Assembly (NCBI GenBank): GCA_016297965.1
Contig: JAEDDP010000002.1
Location: 1 to 64,000 of the forward strand
DNA length: 64,000 nucleotides
Reading direction: 5' to 3'
Origin: Alphaproteobacteria bacterium
GTDB taxonomy: Bacteria; Pseudomonadota; Alphaproteobacteria; Rs-D84; CACZYB01
Shown here: positions 33,538 to 42,175 of the stretch, piece after piece
Layout: the number at the start of each line of letters is the position of its first letter
Position numbering within the stretch: position 1 is the first letter of the stretch
The notes under the pieces: model-generated
Told to the model about the DNA's origin: nothing
What the model saw: only the letters and a program-made list of their open reading frames with translations
The model's database searches: none
Translations under genes and position numbers: made by a program

Positions 33538-35784
33538 ATGTCTGAAAATTTACAAGAAAGAAAAGATGTTATAAAAGTTCAACAATTATCCGATGCGATT
33601 AGTGAACGTTATTTGGCGTATGCGATGTCAACGATTGTGTCGCGGTCCCTTCCGGATGTGCGGGATGGATTGAAACCGGTACACAGACGAATCCTTTATG
33701 GAATGAGACAGCTTAAACTTGACCCAAAAAGTGGATATAAAAAGTGTGCCAGAGTTGTTGGTGATGTTATGGGTAAGTACCATCCGCATGGTGATGCCTC
33801 AATTTATGATGCGATGGTTCGTTTGGCACAAAACTTTTCTGTACGTTATCCTTTGGTTATGGGACAGGGGAATTTTGGAAATATTGATGGCGACAGTGCG
33901 GCGGCGATGCGTTATACAGAGGCAAAACTTTCCGATGCGGCGTTGGCTATTATGGATGGTCTTGACGAGGACAGCGTTGATTTTATGGATACCTATTCCG
34001 GAGAGGAACAAGAACCGGTTGTTATGCCAGCATTGTTTCCGAACCTTCTTTTGAATGGTGCAAACGGTATTGCCGTTGGTATGGCAACAAATATTCCTCC
34101 GCATAATGTGTTGGAAGTTTGTGATGCGATTGTGGCCCTTATCAAAAAGCCGGATATGAGTGTTGCGGATTTGGTTGAATATATAAAGGCTCCTGATTTT
34201 CCAACCGGTGGTATTATAAATCAAAGTAAGCAATCAATTATTGATGCGTATGAAAGTGGTCGTGGAAATTTCCGTGTTCGGGCAAGGTGGGAACGTGAAG
34301 ATTTAAGTTATGGCAATTATCAAATTGTTATCCGTGAAATTCCGTATGGTGTTCAAAAATCAAAGCTTATTGAACGAATTGCCGATTTGATGGAGCAGGG
34401 AAAACTTCCATCCGTTGGGGATATTCGTGATGAATCAACCGAAGAAATTCGTGTTGTGATAGAACCTAAATCAAGGGTGATGGATGCAAAACTTATAATG
34501 GCACAACTTTATTCACTTACTGAATTAGAAGTGAAATTCGCCCTTAATATGAATGTATTGGATAAAAACTGTGTTCCAAGGGTGATGAGCTTGAAAGAAG
34601 TCCTTGAAGCATATATTGAACATCAGGTTAATGTCCTTACCCGTCGTACAGATTTCAGGTTAAGAAATATTGCACACAGGTTGGAAATTTTGGAGGGGTA
34701 CTTGATTGCCTATCTTAACCTTGACCGTGTGGTTCATATAATCCGTGAATATGATGATGCAAAATCAAGATTGATGGAAGAATTTAAACTTTCCGATTTG
34801 CAGGCCGAATCAATACTTAATATGAAACTTCGTTCCCTTAGGAAGTTGGAAGAAATGCAAATTAGGACAGAGGCAGATAATTTAAAGAAGGAACAGGCGG
34901 AACTTAACCTTTTGATTAGTGATGATGAACATAAGCGGAGACGAGTTATTGAACAGGTTAAAAATATGCGTGCTGTGTTTGCAAAGGATAAAAAACTTTC
35001 GGCAAGACTTACTGAGGTGAATGAAGTTGTTGAAGATGTGGTTGTTCCGGTTGATGCCTTTATTGTGAAGGAACCAATTACGATAATTCTTTCGTCAAAG
35101 GGATGGATAAAGTCGGTTAAAAATCATGTTGATTTAAAATCCGGTTTTACATTTAAGGATGGTGATAGTTTGGATGTGGCAATTCATGCATATACAAACG
35201 ATAAAATCCTTTTTGCGATGGATAACGGACAATTTTTTACATTAGATGCGAATCGAATCCCAAGTGGTCGTGGATATGGTGATCCGGTAAGGCTTATGAT
35301 TGATATACCGGTTGATGCAAAGCTTGTTCGTATGTTTGTGGCGATGCCGGATGAATATTTGCTTTTGGCAACAAAGTTTGGATATGGTTTCAGGGTAAAG
35401 GTCCAAGACTGTATCGCACAGACAAAGGGTGGAAAGCAAATAATGAATGTTTCCGATGGGGACAAGCTTGTTAAAGTATTTTATATTTCAAAGGGTGATG
35501 ATTTAGTTGCCGTTGTTGGGGACAATAGAAAACTCCTTATTTTTGATTTGGAAGAACTTCCTATTTTCACACGTGGAAAAGGTGTTATACTTCAAAAGTA
35601 TAAGGAACCTAAAACCTTTTTATCAGATGTTAAAACATTTGTTGGGGCAAATGGACTTGGCTGGCAAAATGGGGCAAGGAACTTTAAGGTGGAAGACGTG
35701 AGAATGTGGGAAGGTAAACGTGCAAGTGTTGGGCATATGCCACCAGATGGTTTTCCAAAGTCAAACAAGTTTAGTAAGGAATAA
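33538..35784 (+). CDS. parC: DNA topoisomerase IV subunit A (ParC)
   Basis: Start ATG 33538 follows AGGTGG by seven bases; GTG 33529 is less likely. The 748-residue protein has PDVRDGLKPVHRRILYGM at 39-56, the quinolone-region GDASIYDAM at 85-93, catalytic Tyr126 in MRYTEAKL, and a degenerate C-terminal beta-pinwheel. It decatenates daughter chromosomes with ParE, which is not in the window. Length and the lack of a full GyrA box favour ParC over GyrA. Confidence 0.93.
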   Translation: MSENLQERKDVIKVQQLSDAISERYLAYAMSTIVSRSLPDVRDGLKPVHRRILYGMRQLKLDPKSGYKKCARVVGDVMGKYHPHGDASIYDAMVRLAQNFSVRYPLVMGQGNFGNIDGDSAAAMRYTEAKLSDAALAIMDGLDEDSVDFMDTYSGEEQEPVVMPALFPNLLLNGANGIAVGMATNIPPHNVLEVCDAIVALIKKPDMSVADLVEYIKAPDFPTGGIINQSKQSIIDAYESGRGNFRVRARWEREDLSYGNYQIVIREIPYGVQKSKLIERIADLMEQGKLPSVGDIRDESTEEIRVVIEPKSRVMDAKLIMAQLYSLTELEVKFALNMNVLDKNCVPRVMSLKEVLEAYIEHQVNVLTRRTDFRLRNIAHRLEILEGYLIAYLNLDRVVHIIREYDDAKSRLMEEFKLSDLQAESILNMKLRSLRKLEEMQIRTEADNLKKEQAELNLLISDDEHKRRRVIEQVKNMRAVFAKDKKLSARLTEVNEVVEDVVVPVDAFIVKEPITIILSSKGWIKSVKNHVDLKSGFTFKDGDSLDVAIHAYTNDKILFAMDNGQFFTLDANRIPSGRGYGDPVRLMIDIPVDAKLVRMFVAMPDEYLLLATKFGYGFRVKVQDCIAQTKGGKQIMNVSDGDKLVKVFYISKGDDLVAVVGDNRKLLIFDLEELPIFTRGKGVILQKYKEPKTFLSDVKTFVGANGLGWQNGARNFKVEDVRMWEGKRASVGHMPPDGFPKSNKFSKE

Positions 35785-35791
35785 AATATAA

Positions 35792-36529
35792 ATGGATGAT
35801 TTGGAAGTATATCTTATCAATCTTGACCGAAGTCAAGACAGACTTCAACTTATGGATAAAAAACTTCGAAATATGAACCTTAAATACAAACGAATTTCGG
35901 CGGTGGATGGGCAAAGTGCCTTGTTTTCACCAAATGAAATTGATGAAGAAAAATACTCCTTGGCGCATGGAAAGTATACTACACCAACGGAAATTGCCTG
36001 TTTTATGTCGCATTACAATGCCATTGTTGATTTTTATAATAACAGTCGGAAAAAGTATGCACTTATTTTGGAGGACGATATGGATTTTGATGATGATTTT
36101 TGTGATGTGGTTCGGGATATTTTAAGGCTTGATTGTTGGGATGTGGTAAAGCTTAACGGTGCGCATGGTGGTGGACGGGCAAGGCATTGCCGAATCAATG
36201 AAAAATATTCGTTGGTGTTTAACTGGTTCCATCAATCAAAATCTGGGGCTTATCTTATAAATAAAGTGGCGGCGTTTGCATATATTCAAAAAATGCTTCC
36301 AATGTTTGTTCCGTTTGACCATGAGTTTATTAAATATTGGAAGTATGGTTTGCGTGGGTACAGTGTGTATCCGTTTCCTTGTCGTGAAGGTGGGATAAGT
36401 AAAACTTCTACTATTGATTACAAGATGGTAAAGAAAAACAGAAAGCCTTTTTTCAAAAAATTTCCAACTCTTTGTTATAAAATGTTTATTGCTTTACGGC
36501 GAATCGTGTGGGGATGTTTTAATATGTAA
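35792..36529 (+). CDS. GT25-family (LPS-type) glycosyltransferase
   Basis: In this 245-residue protein, VYLINLDRSQDRLQLM at the N-terminus, RISAVDG, then EIACFMSHYNAI and LILEDDMDF are GT25 motifs, as in LOS/LPS galactosyltransferases. EDD is the metal-binding acidic motif. It would add a sugar to lipopolysaccharide at the cytoplasmic face. It begins seven bases after parC. Confidence 0.9.
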   Translation: MDDLEVYLINLDRSQDRLQLMDKKLRNMNLKYKRISAVDGQSALFSPNEIDEEKYSLAHGKYTTPTEIACFMSHYNAIVDFYNNSRKKYALILEDDMDFDDDFCDVVRDILRLDCWDVVKLNGAHGGGRARHCRINEKYSLVFNWFHQSKSGAYLINKVAAFAYIQKMLPMFVPFDHEFIKYWKYGLRGYSVYPFPCREGGISKTSTIDYKMVKKNRKPFFKKFPTLCYKMFIALRRIVWGCFNM

Positions 36530-36598
36530 AAAATCCGTTTACATTTATTAAAAAATAAATTAGGATTTCTTTCATATAGTTTTTTTAAGGAGTGTACT

Positions 36599-37297
36599 AT
36601 GAATAAAAAAGATAACGAACAAAAAGTTGATACAAGTATAAAAAGTTTCCTTCTTCCAAAAATAAGTGCCGAAGGTATTGTGATTGTTGCCGTATTTTTT
36701 GCAATCGCTTTTTTCCTTCTTTTGCTTTCGGATGTGGTTGGAATGTTTGCAATGATTATTGCTTTGTTTGCATTTTACTTTTTTCGTGATCCAGAAAGAT
36801 TTACACCAGAAGGTGAAGGTTTGGTGATTTCGCCGGCGGATGGAATCTTGCTTCCACTTCATGAAACAAGTTTGCCAGAAGAACTTAATATGGGTGATGA
36901 ACAATATGTAAAATTTTCAATTTTTATGTCTGTATTTAATGTTCATGTGAACCGGAATCCGGTTTCTGGTGTTGTGCTTAAAACACTTTATATTGCCGGA
37001 AAATTTTTCAATGCCGATTTGGATAAGGCAAGCAAGGATAACGAAAGGAACCTTGTGTTGGTTGAAACAAAGGATGGTGATAAGGTTTGTTATGTACAGA
37101 TTGCCGGACTTGTCGCAAGACGTATTGTTTCCCGTCTTCAAAAGGGCGACGAGGTAGAGCAGGGTAAACGTTTCGGCCTTATTAAATTCGGTTCGCGTTT
37201 GGATGTTTATCTTCCAAAGGATAAGTATGATATAAAGGTTAAACCGGGTCAGGTGATGGTAAGTGGTGAAACTGTGCTTGCTGTACGTAAAAAATAA
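36599..37297 (+). CDS. psd: Phosphatidylserine decarboxylase proenzyme
   Basis: The 232-residue protein is of the short Psd-A type. Two membrane helices at 25-60 are followed by RDPERFTP, SPADG (78-82) and the self-cleavage site Gly198-Ser199 in IKFGSRLDVYL; cleavage makes the pyruvoyl group on the alpha chain. It converts phosphatidylserine to phosphatidylethanolamine. It is followed by pssA and dgkA in one operon for phospholipid synthesis. Confidence 0.95.
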   Translation: MNKKDNEQKVDTSIKSFLLPKISAEGIVIVAVFFAIAFFLLLLSDVVGMFAMIIALFAFYFFRDPERFTPEGEGLVISPADGILLPLHETSLPEELNMGDEQYVKFSIFMSVFNVHVNRNPVSGVVLKTLYIAGKFFNADLDKASKDNERNLVLVETKDGDKVCYVQIAGLVARRIVSRLQKGDEVEQGKRFGLIKFGSRLDVYLPKDKYDIKVKPGQVMVSGETVLAVRKK

Positions 37298-37311
37298 TTG
37301 GAGTAGGGATT

Positions 37312-38094
37312 ATGAAAAATACATCAAAAGCTATAACAAAAAGAATTGTTTCCGATGGTCGTTTTTTGCCACTTGGTAAAATATTACCGTCAATGATAAC
37401 CTTGGCATCGGTGGCGGCGGGTATGACATCAATACTGCTTGCCGTTCGTGGTGATTTTGAAAAGGCAGTTATTGCAATTATTTTGGCGGCGGTTTTTGAT
37501 GGATTTGATGGTCGTGTTGCAAGGATGTTTAGGGCTTCATCTCAGTTTGGTGTGGAACTTGATTCACTTGCCGACAGTATAAGTTTTGGTGTTGCACCGG
37601 CATTTGTTATGTTTTTTTATGCGAATCAGAATGTAAAAAGTTTTGGCTGGATTGTTTCAATTATTTTTGCAATTTGTTGTGTACTTCGTCTTGCTCGGTT
37701 CAATGTAATGACCGGTGATGAAAAGGTTCCCGAATATTGGCATTATTTTTTCACTGGGGTTCCGGCTCCTGCTGGTGCGATGTTGGCACTTACTCCTGTA
37801 ATGCTATATCTTGCAACAGATGAAAAGATGTTTACGTGTCCGTTTGTTTGTATGGGATTTATGCTTTTGGTTGCATTTTTGATGATAAGCAAGGTTCCTA
37901 CGTTATCCCTTAAAAAAATGCGTGTCGCATCGGCGGCGGTTGCTCCTATATTTGTTAGCTTTGTTATGTTAATTGGACTTTTGTATTTTCATTTTTGGGG
38001 TGTTGCATCATTTGTTTGGTGTTTTTATCTAATTACTATTCCATTGACATATATAAAATTCAGAAAGATGAAGAAAGAGTTTGAGGAAAAATAG
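37312..38094 (+). CDS. pssA: CDP-diacylglycerol-serine O-phosphatidyltransferase
   Basis: The 260-residue membrane enzyme of the CDP-alcohol phosphotransferase family shows the full motif DG-x2-AR-x8-G-x3-D-x3-D (Asp66, Gly67, Ala70, Arg71, Gly80, Asp84, Asp88). Its 6-8 hydrophobic segments fit the membrane-bound (type II) form. It makes phosphatidylserine, the substrate of the preceding psd. Its TAG stop directly abuts the dgkA ATG. Confidence 0.95.
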   Translation: MKNTSKAITKRIVSDGRFLPLGKILPSMITLASVAAGMTSILLAVRGDFEKAVIAIILAAVFDGFDGRVARMFRASSQFGVELDSLADSISFGVAPAFVMFFYANQNVKSFGWIVSIIFAICCVLRLARFNVMTGDEKVPEYWHYFFTGVPAPAGAMLALTPVMLYLATDEKMFTCPFVCMGFMLLVAFLMISKVPTLSLKKMRVASAAVAPIFVSFVMLIGLLYFHFWGVASFVWCFYLITIPLTYIKFRKMKKEFEEK

Positions 38095-38460
38095 ATGAAA
38101 CACGAATATACTGGGATAAAACGAATCTTTTCCGCATTTAAAAATTCGTTTGATGGTTTTGTGTATGCCTTTCGTGAGGAGGAAGCTTTTCGTCAGGATT
38201 TGATGGTGGCGATTGCCCTTTTTGTGGTAGCTTGGTTGTTGCCGGTATTGGTTGTTGAACGGGTACTTCTTTGTTCAAGTATTTTTTTCGTTTTGTTTGC
38301 TGAGCTTACCAATTCCGCGATTGAGGCTTGTATTGACAGGATTTCTCCGGATTGGCACAAGCTTTCAAAGGCGGCAAAGGATATTGGAAGTTTAATTGTC
38401 CTTCTTTCCTTTGTAAATCTTATTTTCGTTTGGATTATGATTTGTAAAAAGTTCTTTTAA
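38095..38460 (+). CDS. dgkA: Diacylglycerol kinase (DgkA)
   Basis: The 121-residue protein has three membrane helices and the conserved EEAFRQDL, ELTNSAIEACIDR and SKAAKDIGS motifs. It rephosphorylates diacylglycerol to phosphatidic acid. It is the end of the psd-pssA-dgkA operon, with a terminator immediately after. Confidence 0.93.
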   Translation: MKHEYTGIKRIFSAFKNSFDGFVYAFREEEAFRQDLMVAIALFVVAWLLPVLVVERVLLCSSIFFVLFAELTNSAIEACIDRISPDWHKLSKAAKDIGSLIVLLSFVNLIFVWIMICKKFF

Positions 38461-38467
38461 AAAATAG

Positions 38468-38491
38468 GCCCCTTAAAATGGGGCTTTTTTT
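38468..38491 (+). terminator. Terminator between dgkA and mltA
   Basis: GCCCC-TTAAAAT-GGGGC is followed by T7 on the plus strand; on the minus strand it is followed by TATTTT, so it may serve both convergent genes. Confidence 0.85.
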
Positions 38492-39623
38492 ATTTCTTTA
38501 CAGCGAAATTTTTGCCATCTTTTGGAAGGAATATATAATATGTTCCCTGTGAATGTTGACGGCCGGCCTTTGAAAATGCCCTTGCTCCACTTCCCCAGAA
38601 AAGGTCCGCACGAATCACTCCTTTAATTGCTGTGCCGATATCTTGGGCAACAACGGTTTTTGAAATGGTTTCGCCGTCTGCATCTTTTGTGTGTAGGTAC
38701 AATGGAAGCCCAAGCGGAATGTATTCTGGATCAACAGCAATACTTCTTTCAGGAGTAAGCGGAACCCCCATTGCACCAATAGGTCCATCCCCGACAATGT
38801 CGCGGAAGAATATAAATCTTTCGTTTTCAAGGATAAGTTTTGCGGTTTGTTCCGGATGCGAATCCAACCAATCCTTTACCGCATTCATTGAATATCCGCC
38901 GGCTGGCTTTATATTATGTTTTATAAGAATTGAGCCGATTCCGGTGAATGAATATCCATTATTTCCTGCATAACCAACGCGGTAATGTTTTCCGTTTGGT
39001 GTTTTTACCACACCGGAACCCTGTATATGTAAAAGAATCACATCAGATGGATTTTTAGCCCAAAAAAGTACTGGCGCACGGTCGCGAAGTTTTCCATTTG
39101 CGATTTCGCGCCGGCTTAAATATTTGCCACCATTTGATGGAAGGTCGTATGGTTTTCCGTATATTGGGGTAAGGTTTTCACAGGATGGTGCGATGTCGCC
39201 TTCAAGCTCAGTTTCATAATATCCGGTGATTGTTCCGGTTGAATTTCCATCCATCGTTGAAACTTTGTATGGTGCGAACCAGTATTCAAAATATGTTTTT
39301 GCAAAGCTTTGCGTGATTGGTTCTTCCGGTATTGCAGAGCATGCCTCTTTCATAAAACTTGCGGAAATAACAATTTGGGAGGAGGCAACAAAATCACCTT
39401 CGTTCATTATTTTTGTGCATGACTTTTTGAATGCGGAAAGTGCCTTTGATGCATCCTCATCCTGCCAATTTGGAAGATCGGCGAATGAAATTTCCGATAC
39501 CTTCATTTTTTTTTCGGAACGTTTGAATGATATACGATTATCAATTCTTGATGAACGGCAGGAGGCAAGTCCTAAACAGACCACACCCATAAATTTTAAA
39601 ATATTTATTCTCTCTCCTGCCAT
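38490..39623 (-). CDS. mltA: Membrane-bound lytic transglycosylase MltA
   Basis: In this 377-residue lipoprotein, the signal peptide ends in a lipobox LASC with Cys22. The MltA domain (GTITGYYETELEGD, LHIQGSGVV, RVGYAGNNGYSFTGIG) is followed by the 3D barrel (VAQDIGTAIKG, DLFWG). It cleaves murein with formation of 1,6-anhydro ends at the outer membrane. Confidence 0.95.
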   Translation of the reverse strand: MAGERINILKFMGVVCLGLASCRSSRIDNRISFKRSEKKMKVSEISFADLPNWQDEDASKALSAFKKSCTKIMNEGDFVASSQIVISASFMKEACSAIPEEPITQSFAKTYFEYWFAPYKVSTMDGNSTGTITGYYETELEGDIAPSCENLTPIYGKPYDLPSNGGKYLSRREIANGKLRDRAPVLFWAKNPSDVILLHIQGSGVVKTPNGKHYRVGYAGNNGYSFTGIGSILIKHNIKPAGGYSMNAVKDWLDSHPEQTAKLILENERFIFFRDIVGDGPIGAMGVPLTPERSIAVDPEYIPLGLPLYLHTKDADGETISKTVVAQDIGTAIKGVIRADLFWGSGARAFSKAGRQHSQGTYYIFLPKDGKNFAVKK

Positions 39624-39649
39624 TTATTCCCTCATTTCGACAAGTTGAT

Positions 39650-39814
39650 AATATCATATTTTTGGGGTGTTGTAAAGTGGTTTGAAAATTGAATTTGTAA
39701 TTTATTTAAAATTTTTTCTTTATGTGGTATATTGGTTTTTAGATGCAGAGTTTTCTGTATTTAGCATCGTGTGGATGCGGGGTCGTCGAAAGCCTTTGGT
39801 AACAGTGGTGTATA
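39650..39814 (+). other. Non-coding leader with a disconnected reading frame
   Basis: A frame here reads DAEFSVFSIVWMRGRRKP and ends at TAA 39818-39820, out of frame with the following repeat protein. TATAAT-like bases (39811-39816) overlap the ORF start. There is no signal peptide in frame with the ORF. This may be the leftover boundary of a rearranged surface-protein gene. Confidence 0.35.
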
Positions 39815-40561
39815 ATGAATAATTATGCCCGACAAAATTCAAGTTTTTCTCCGACATATTGGTCGGGGAGTCTTTGGTGTATGTCCAAGGGATTCTTTCC
39901 CAACGCCCAAGTCTATATGTGCCAGGCTTGCCCAGCCGGTACCTATTCCGACGGTACCCAAACCCAATGTGCCCCTTGCCCCGCCGACACTTACTCAAAC
40001 GGTGGAGCGGGCAGTTGCACAAAGTGTAAATCGGGAACTTATTCTACGGGTGGTGCGGGTCAGTGTAGCTCATGCCCAAGCGGTCAATATAACAATACCG
40101 AAGGAGTGACATCTTGCCAAAAATGCAGTGGCGGAACCTATGCCGGTGGTACCGGAAATACCTCTTGCTCCCGCTGTCCTGACTATCATTGGAGCAGTGC
40201 TGGGGCTGGGTCATGTGGAAGAATACAAATAAGGTTCTGCTGTTTTGAATGGACAGAGAAAAGAGGTAGTTATAACATTGGATGTCGTTGGTTTAATCTT
40301 GGCGATACTTTCAATTGTAATAGAGATACTTTCAACAATGGTTCTAAATATGGAAATTGTGGGATTGGTGTTGGTTATCATTTTTTTGATAGAGGATCAA
40401 ATATGACGGTTTGTAGAGGATTTCCATGTGTTATGCATGGAGATGGTCGTGGAATTGCCTTTAATATTGATGGAAACGCTCGTGTTTGGGGTACCGATAT
40501 AGGTGGTAATGCACAAAGTGGCGGAACAAGTCAATATGTTGGTTCCGACATAGGATGGTAA
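39815..40561 (+). CDS. Cys-rich ephrin-receptor-like repeat protein, probably a fragment
   Basis: Residues about 36-135 of this 248-residue protein are five tandem units of about 17-20 residues of the type CPAGTYSDGTQTQCAP, matching the GCC2/GCC3 (ephrin-receptor/TNFR-like) repeat. The last 110 residues are Gly/Asn/Cys-rich with no known domain. The repeat DNA is clearly richer in G+C than its surroundings. Such repeats occur in extracellular proteins, but no signal peptide is present and an in-frame stop lies 12 bases before the ATG. It is therefore probably the 3' end of a larger surface protein or a recombined cassette. Confidence 0.6.
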   Translation: MNNYARQNSSFSPTYWSGSLWCMSKGFFPNAQVYMCQACPAGTYSDGTQTQCAPCPADTYSNGGAGSCTKCKSGTYSTGGAGQCSSCPSGQYNNTEGVTSCQKCSGGTYAGGTGNTSCSRCPDYHWSSAGAGSCGRIQIRFCCFEWTEKRGSYNIGCRWFNLGDTFNCNRDTFNNGSKYGNCGIGVGYHFFDRGSNMTVCRGFPCVMHGDGRGIAFNIDGNARVWGTDIGGNAQSGGTSQYVGSDIGW

Positions 40562-40587
40562 ACCTTAATCGTGAAATATAAAAAAAT

Positions 40588-40619
40588 AGGGGAAAGTATG
40601 ATACTTTTCCTTTTTTTTA
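40588..40619 (+). terminator. Terminator after the repeat protein
   Basis: GGGGAAAGTA-TGA-TACTTTTCC is an imperfect hairpin followed by eight T. Confidence 0.75.
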
Positions 40620-40874
40620 TTTCAATAATTCCATAATATCAGTATTGGATGTGATGCAAAGGGTTTTATCACGACCGGTTAGGCCGTGTTGTATTTCAAT
40701 TGATGATTTTGAAATGTGAAGTCGTTTTGAAAGAAACTTTATAAGTGCCATATTTGCCCGTCCGTCAATTGGTTGGGCGGTGATGGAGATTTTTATTTTA
40801 CCATCGTATTTCCCACAAATTTCATCCCTTTTTGCATTGGGTTGAAGGTGTATTTGTATTATTTGTTTTGGCAT
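40617..40874 (-). CDS. DUF167/YggU-family protein
   Basis: The 85-residue protein has LQPNAKRDEI, then ISITAQPIDGRANMALIKFLSK and the closing GLTGRDKTLCI, the pattern of UPF0235 (DUF167) proteins. These are widespread, structurally known, but of unclear function. It overlaps the P-loop kinase gene by 16 bases. Confidence 0.9.
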   Translation of the reverse strand: MPKQIIQIHLQPNAKRDEICGKYDGKIKISITAQPIDGRANMALIKFLSKRLHISKSSIEIQHGLTGRDKTLCITSNTDIMELLK

Positions 40875-41416
40875 AATGTGTTTAATACCTCAACTATTTT
40901 TTGTGAAGTTTGTTTTGGGGAAAGTTTTGAATTATCAATTTCAATTTTGTTTTTATGGTTTACCGTAATCAATTCCAAATTGTAAATTTGTTTTGCAATT
41001 TGTGGGTTGGTAAGTTTCAGTTTTGCCGACCGGTCCGGATTTATAACACGTGAAAGTAGGGTGTTTGTATCCGGTGAAAGTATTACGGGGACATAGGTAA
41101 AACCGGCACGATTTGCAAACCTTTGTATCATTTTAAGGTATGTCCGGTCATCCCGTTGGTTTGTAAGAAAGTTTGTGAAGACAAGGTTTTGCTGGATGTT
41201 AATTTTTTCAAAATATTTGAAGGCAACCTTGTATAACTTATTTATATATCTGTCCTTAAAACTTGGTAATGTTTTTGAAATATCGGTAAGGCAAAAAAGC
41301 ACATTGTTTATTGTGTGGTTATCAAAAAGTTTGAAATTTGAGTTGGAGGTAAGCTCTTTTGCAACGGTATATTTTCCCGCCCCAGGATAGCCGATGATGT
41401 GTATTAAAAACTTCAT
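40859..41416 (-). CDS. P-loop nucleotide kinase-like protein
   Basis: The 185-residue protein has an N-terminal Walker A GYPGAGKYT (8-16), where Tyr replaces the usual Ser/Thr after Lys, followed by the Thr. Later SPDTNTLLSRVINPDRSAK fits a lid with basic residues. This suggests a small-molecule kinase related to the AAA_33/shikimate kinase group; the substrate is unknown. It lies just downstream of truA. Confidence 0.7.
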   Translation of the reverse strand: MKFLIHIIGYPGAGKYTVAKELTSNSNFKLFDNHTINNVLFCLTDISKTLPSFKDRYINKLYKVAFKYFEKINIQQNLVFTNFLTNQRDDRTYLKMIQRFANRAGFTYVPVILSPDTNTLLSRVINPDRSAKLKLTNPQIAKQIYNLELITVNHKNKIEIDNSKLSPKQTSQKIVEVLNTLCQNK

Positions 41417-41431
41417 ATCTTTTGTCCCTTT

Positions 41432-42175
41432 TTAATATTCAGCATAGTCAAAGTACAGACCGGATGCGGGGGCGGTTGGTCCGCCACGGCGACGGTCGCA
41501 TGCGTTGAAGGCTGAGATAAAGTCAGCCTCTGTCCATTTATGTTTGCCGACAAGTGAAAGTGTGCCAACGATGTTTCGTACCTGGTGATGCAAAAAAGAT
41601 GGTGCGGAAACGTAAATATCAATGTTTTCGCCGTTTTGTTTTACCGTGATTTCATCCAATGTTTTTATTGGGGATTTTGCCTGACATTCGGCGGCACGGA
41701 AAGTTGAAAAATCGTGTTTGCCGATAAGGTGTTGTGCGACCGAGTGCATAAGCTTTGCATCAAGTGGTTGGTATATCCACCATACGCGTTCGTTCATAAT
41801 TACCGGACGTGTTGGACGGTTTATGATTTTATAAACGTAATGTCTTTTTTTACACGAAAAACGGGCGTGAAAGTCGTCATCAACCCTTTCTACATTCAAT
41901 ATTGAAATGGTATGGCCGGTGTTTGAAAGGTGAAAATTTGTTGCCATTAAAATTTTTCGTGGGTCGTATTCGTGGGAAAGTTCAACGTGTGCTGGCATAC
42001 GGATTGCATGGACCCCAGCATCGGTGCGACCGCAAGAGTACACAAAACTTTTTTCGCCACAAAATTTGAAAATAGCTTCTTCTATTGCCTGCTGTATAGA
42101 AGGGGATTTTTCCTGTATTTGCCAGCCGGAATAGTTTGTGCCGACATATTCAATTTCAAGCTTGTACTTCGTCAT
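41432..42175 (-). CDS. truA: tRNA pseudouridine(38-40) synthase TruA
   Basis: The 247-residue enzyme has YVGTNYSGWQIQ, then the catalytic Asp in SCGRTDAGVHA, and HHQVRNIVG near the end. It isomerises uridines 38-40 in the anticodon stem-loop. Its start overlaps the fmt 3' end by 20 bases. Confidence 0.96.
   Translation of the reverse strand: MTKYKLEIEYVGTNYSGWQIQEKSPSIQQAIEEAIFKFCGEKSFVYSCGRTDAGVHAIRMPAHVELSHEYDPRKILMATNFHLSNTGHTISILNVERVDDDFHARFSCKKRHYVYKIINRPTRPVIMNERVWWIYQPLDAKLMHSVAQHLIGKHDFSTFRAAECQAKSPIKTLDEITVKQNGENIDIYVSAPSFLHHQVRNIVGTLSLVGKHKWTEADFISAFNACDRRRGGPTAPASGLYFDYAEY

Noticed and set aside
33481..33545. Leader peptide upstream of parC after AAAGGAGAA
   Set aside because: A 15-codon TTG-started frame overlapping parC is possible but has no composition or conservation evidence.
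39825..40109. 94-codon plus-strand ORF rich in Pro/Ala
   Set aside because: It is an alternative frame of the ephrin-like repeats; the Cys-repeat frame is clearly the coding one.
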